Shown here piece by piece: positions 4,808 through 5,807 of a stretch of DNA of 5,807 nucleotides. Where the stretch lies: positions 1-5,807 of the forward strand of contig JBQTHV010000138.1 of NCBI GenBank assembly GCA_052389555.1. Direction: 5' to 3'. This DNA comes from JABFSM01 sp052389555. GTDB taxonomy: Bacteria; Gemmatimonadota; Gemmatimonadetes; Gemmatimonadales; GWC2-71-9. Under the pieces are notes generated by a model. The model was not told the origin of the DNA. It was given only the letters and a program-made list of their open reading frames with translations, and did no database searches. Every line of letters starts with the position of its first letter. Position 1 is the stretch's first letter. A program made the translations under genes and the position numbers.

Positions 4808-5545
4808 ATGACTAATCCTAACCCGCGCGAGCTCCGCTGGCTTCGCGCCCATGCCCTGATCAGCACCCCAGTCCTGGTTCTGCTCGCGCTCGCGGCCTTC
4901 CGCCCGGACCCGCCCAAGGCGCGCTTCGCCGAGATCGACGTCGAGCGGATCAACATCGTGGAGCCGGACGGCAAGCTCCGCATGGTGATGGCGAACCGCC
5001 CGCACTCGATCGGGCCGATCTACCAGGGCAAGCCCTTCGCCCGTCCGGGCGGCGACCGGCCCGGCATCATCTTCTTCAACGACGAAGGGAGCGAGAACGG
5101 CGGGCTTACCTTCTCCGGCAGCCGCGGGCCCGATGGAAAGTTCACGGCGACACACCATCTCTCCTTCGACCAGTTCGACCAGGACCAGGTGGTGGTCCTG
5201 AACTACCTCGACAACAACGGCAGCAGGCAGATGGGGCTTCAGTTCTCCGACCGGGCCGAGGTCAACATCTTCGACTGGGTGGCGGAGCGCGATTCGATCA
5301 TGAAGATCGCCGACAGCACGGAGCGCGCGGCGGCGCTGGGCCGCCTGCGCGCCCCCCGAAATGGAGTACCGTTGTTCGCCGAGCGGGTTTGGGTAGGACG
5401 CGATCGCAGACGATCGGCGGTCGTGAGTCTCTCCGATCCCAACGGGCGTCCGCGGTTGCGTCTGATCGTCGATTCGCTGGGGATTGCTCGACTGGAGTTC
5501 CTGGACGAGACCGGGAAGGTGACCTCTCGACTGCCTGGTCCCTAG
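4808..5545 (+). CDS. Unrecognised membrane-anchored protein with D-x-x-G beta-hairpin repeats
   Basis: I do not recognise an established family for this 245-residue protein. A basic N-terminus (RELRWLRAH) precedes one hydrophobic segment (about 16-31), which points to a signal anchor with the rest outside the cytoplasm. The remainder alternates short beta-strand-like runs with turns: IVEPDGKLRMV (50-60), FFNDEGSENGGLTF (89-102), VLNYLDNNGSRQMGLQF (130-146), VSLSDPNGRPRLRLI (206-220) and LEFLDETGKVTSRL (229-242). Each has a hydrophobic strand, an Asp/Asn turn with Gly, and a second strand, suggesting an imperfect repeat. No catalytic motif is visible. ATG 4808 was chosen because GAGG (4798-4801) sits 6 bases upstream; the in-frame start at 4739 would lie inside the DinB gene. 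One copy of CCTAACCCGC covers codons 4-7. The stop overlaps the convergent gene's stop. Confidence 0.8.
   Translation: MTNPNPRELRWLRAHALISTPVLVLLALAAFRPDPPKARFAEIDVERINIVEPDGKLRMVMANRPHSIGPIYQGKPFARPGGDRPGIIFFNDEGSENGGLTFSGSRGPDGKFTATHHLSFDQFDQDQVVVLNYLDNNGSRQMGLQFSDRAEVNIFDWVAERDSIMKIADSTERAAALGRLRAPRNGVPLFAERVWVGRDRRRSAVVSLSDPNGRPRLRLIVDSLGIARLEFLDETGKVTSRLPGP
4817..4826 (+). repeat. CCTAACCCGC copy at the start of the repeat-protein gene
   Basis: This is a full match covering codons 4-7 of the gene starting at 4808 (N-P-N-P-R). It is the only copy to the right of position 1820. Confidence 0.85.
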
Positions 5546-5565
5546 TCCCTGGCCCCTGGCCCCTC
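5538..5565 (+). repeat. Four tandem 7-bp repeats across the convergent stop codons
   Basis: Four adjacent heptamers, GTCCCTA, GTCCCTG, GCCCCTG and GCCCCTC, differ from one another at one or two positions. The CTAG at 5542-5545 supplies TAG to genes on both strands, so the array forms the last codons of both proteins and their stops. Heptanucleotide tandem arrays occur between genes in some bacteria such as cyanobacteria (STRR). No hairpin terminator is evident here. Confidence 0.65.
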
Positions 5566-5807
5566 CACCCTGCAGTACCCTGACTGCCCGGGGCTTTCCT
5601 CGATCTCGACTTCGATGGCGTCGAGGCGGAGGTTCTGCCCGGCCAGGTCCCGCCGGATTCGGCCTGCGAGGTACTCCGCAATCCGCTCGGCGGTCGTGTT
5701 GGTGACCGGAAGCAGGGCGCAGTTCGAGCGGGGGAAGACGAATTGACGGGTGCCGAGGTACTCGACGACCAACCGGTCGCCGGCGTCCTGGAGCTTGAGC
5801 TTGGGAT
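5542..5807 (-). CDS. 6-pyruvoyl-tetrahydropterin synthase / QueD-like protein, N-terminus outside window (partial)
   Basis: The C-terminal 87 residues are visible, with the start beyond the right edge. The order FPRSNCALLPVTNTTAERIAEYL-type segment, amphipathic helix, then AIEVEIEESPGQSGYC matches the second half of the PTPS/QueD fold: the N-T-T-A-E helix start corresponds to the family's P-T-A-E-N, and the Glu-rich VEIEES strand to its V-x-V-x-E-T. Family members act on dihydroneopterin triphosphate in tetrahydropterin or queuosine (6-carboxytetrahydropterin) synthesis. The zinc-binding His residues and catalytic Cys/His would be upstream and cannot be checked, so biopterin and queuosine roles stay open. 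A TTG at 5772 is not a likely start because the frame remains open and family-like to the edge. The stop overlaps that of the facing gene by 4 bases. Confidence 0.75.
   Translation of the reverse strand, partial: PKLKLQDAGDRLVVEYLGTRQFVFPRSNCALLPVTNTTAERIAEYLAGRIRRDLAGQNLRLDAIEVEIEESPGQSGYCRVEGPGARD

Noticed and set aside
547..4826. CCTAACCC as a telomere-type repeat
   Set aside because: The copies are dispersed single 10-mers in bacterial coding genes, not tandem CCCTAA arrays.

Overview
The window is GC-rich bacterial DNA packed with genes. Gaps are short, and several neighbouring genes share ATGA, GTGA or CTAG overlaps. The gene content and base composition would suit a soil or environmental bacterium such as Gemmatimonadota or Acidobacteriota. 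That placement is a weak inference, since no rRNA or other marker gene is present.

Left part, minus strand (1-2338): a secreted PQQ-dehydrogenase-like beta-propeller protein (start 2338, stop 605) overlaps by an ATGA the start of a membrane-anchored alpha/beta hydrolase that runs off the left edge. The propeller protein keeps the scaffold landmarks of methanol/ethanol quinoproteins: the adjacent Cys pair, GHEG, GAE and DRNG. By eye it has lost the catalytic Asp and several cofactor residues.

Middle (2339-2740): a 171-base divergent intergenic stretch carries short direct repeats. It leads to the most notable feature, a 76-residue SelW-like (Rdx family) selenoprotein gene at 2510-2740. Its eleventh codon is an in-frame TGA inside a C-x-x-U redox motif, with a strong Shine-Dalgarno before the start. 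A bacterial SECIS-like hairpin with a GGUCU loop lies at the expected distance after the TGA. Conventional gene calling stops at this TGA and misses the gene. If it is read correctly, the organism must have selenocysteine machinery (selA, selB, selC, selD) elsewhere.

Right part, plus strand (2737-5545): the selenoprotein gene overlaps by GTGA the start of a 6-phosphofructokinase. This is followed by a pterin-4a-carbinolamine dehydratase, a DinB-family putative metalloprotein, and an unrecognised membrane-anchored protein built from D-x-x-G beta-hairpin-like repeats. Spacing and orientation suggest one transcription unit. A convergent 6-pyruvoyl-tetrahydropterin synthase/QueD-like gene enters from the right edge, and its stop overlaps the stop of the preceding gene inside a 7-bp tandem repeat.

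Across these genes the 10-mer CCTAACCCGC (or its complement) occurs six times, with a probable seventh cut by the left edge. It falls in different reading frames and encodes different peptides, so it looks like a DNA-level signal or a dispersed repeat. Two copies form a perfect 12-bp inverted repeat inside the hydrolase gene.
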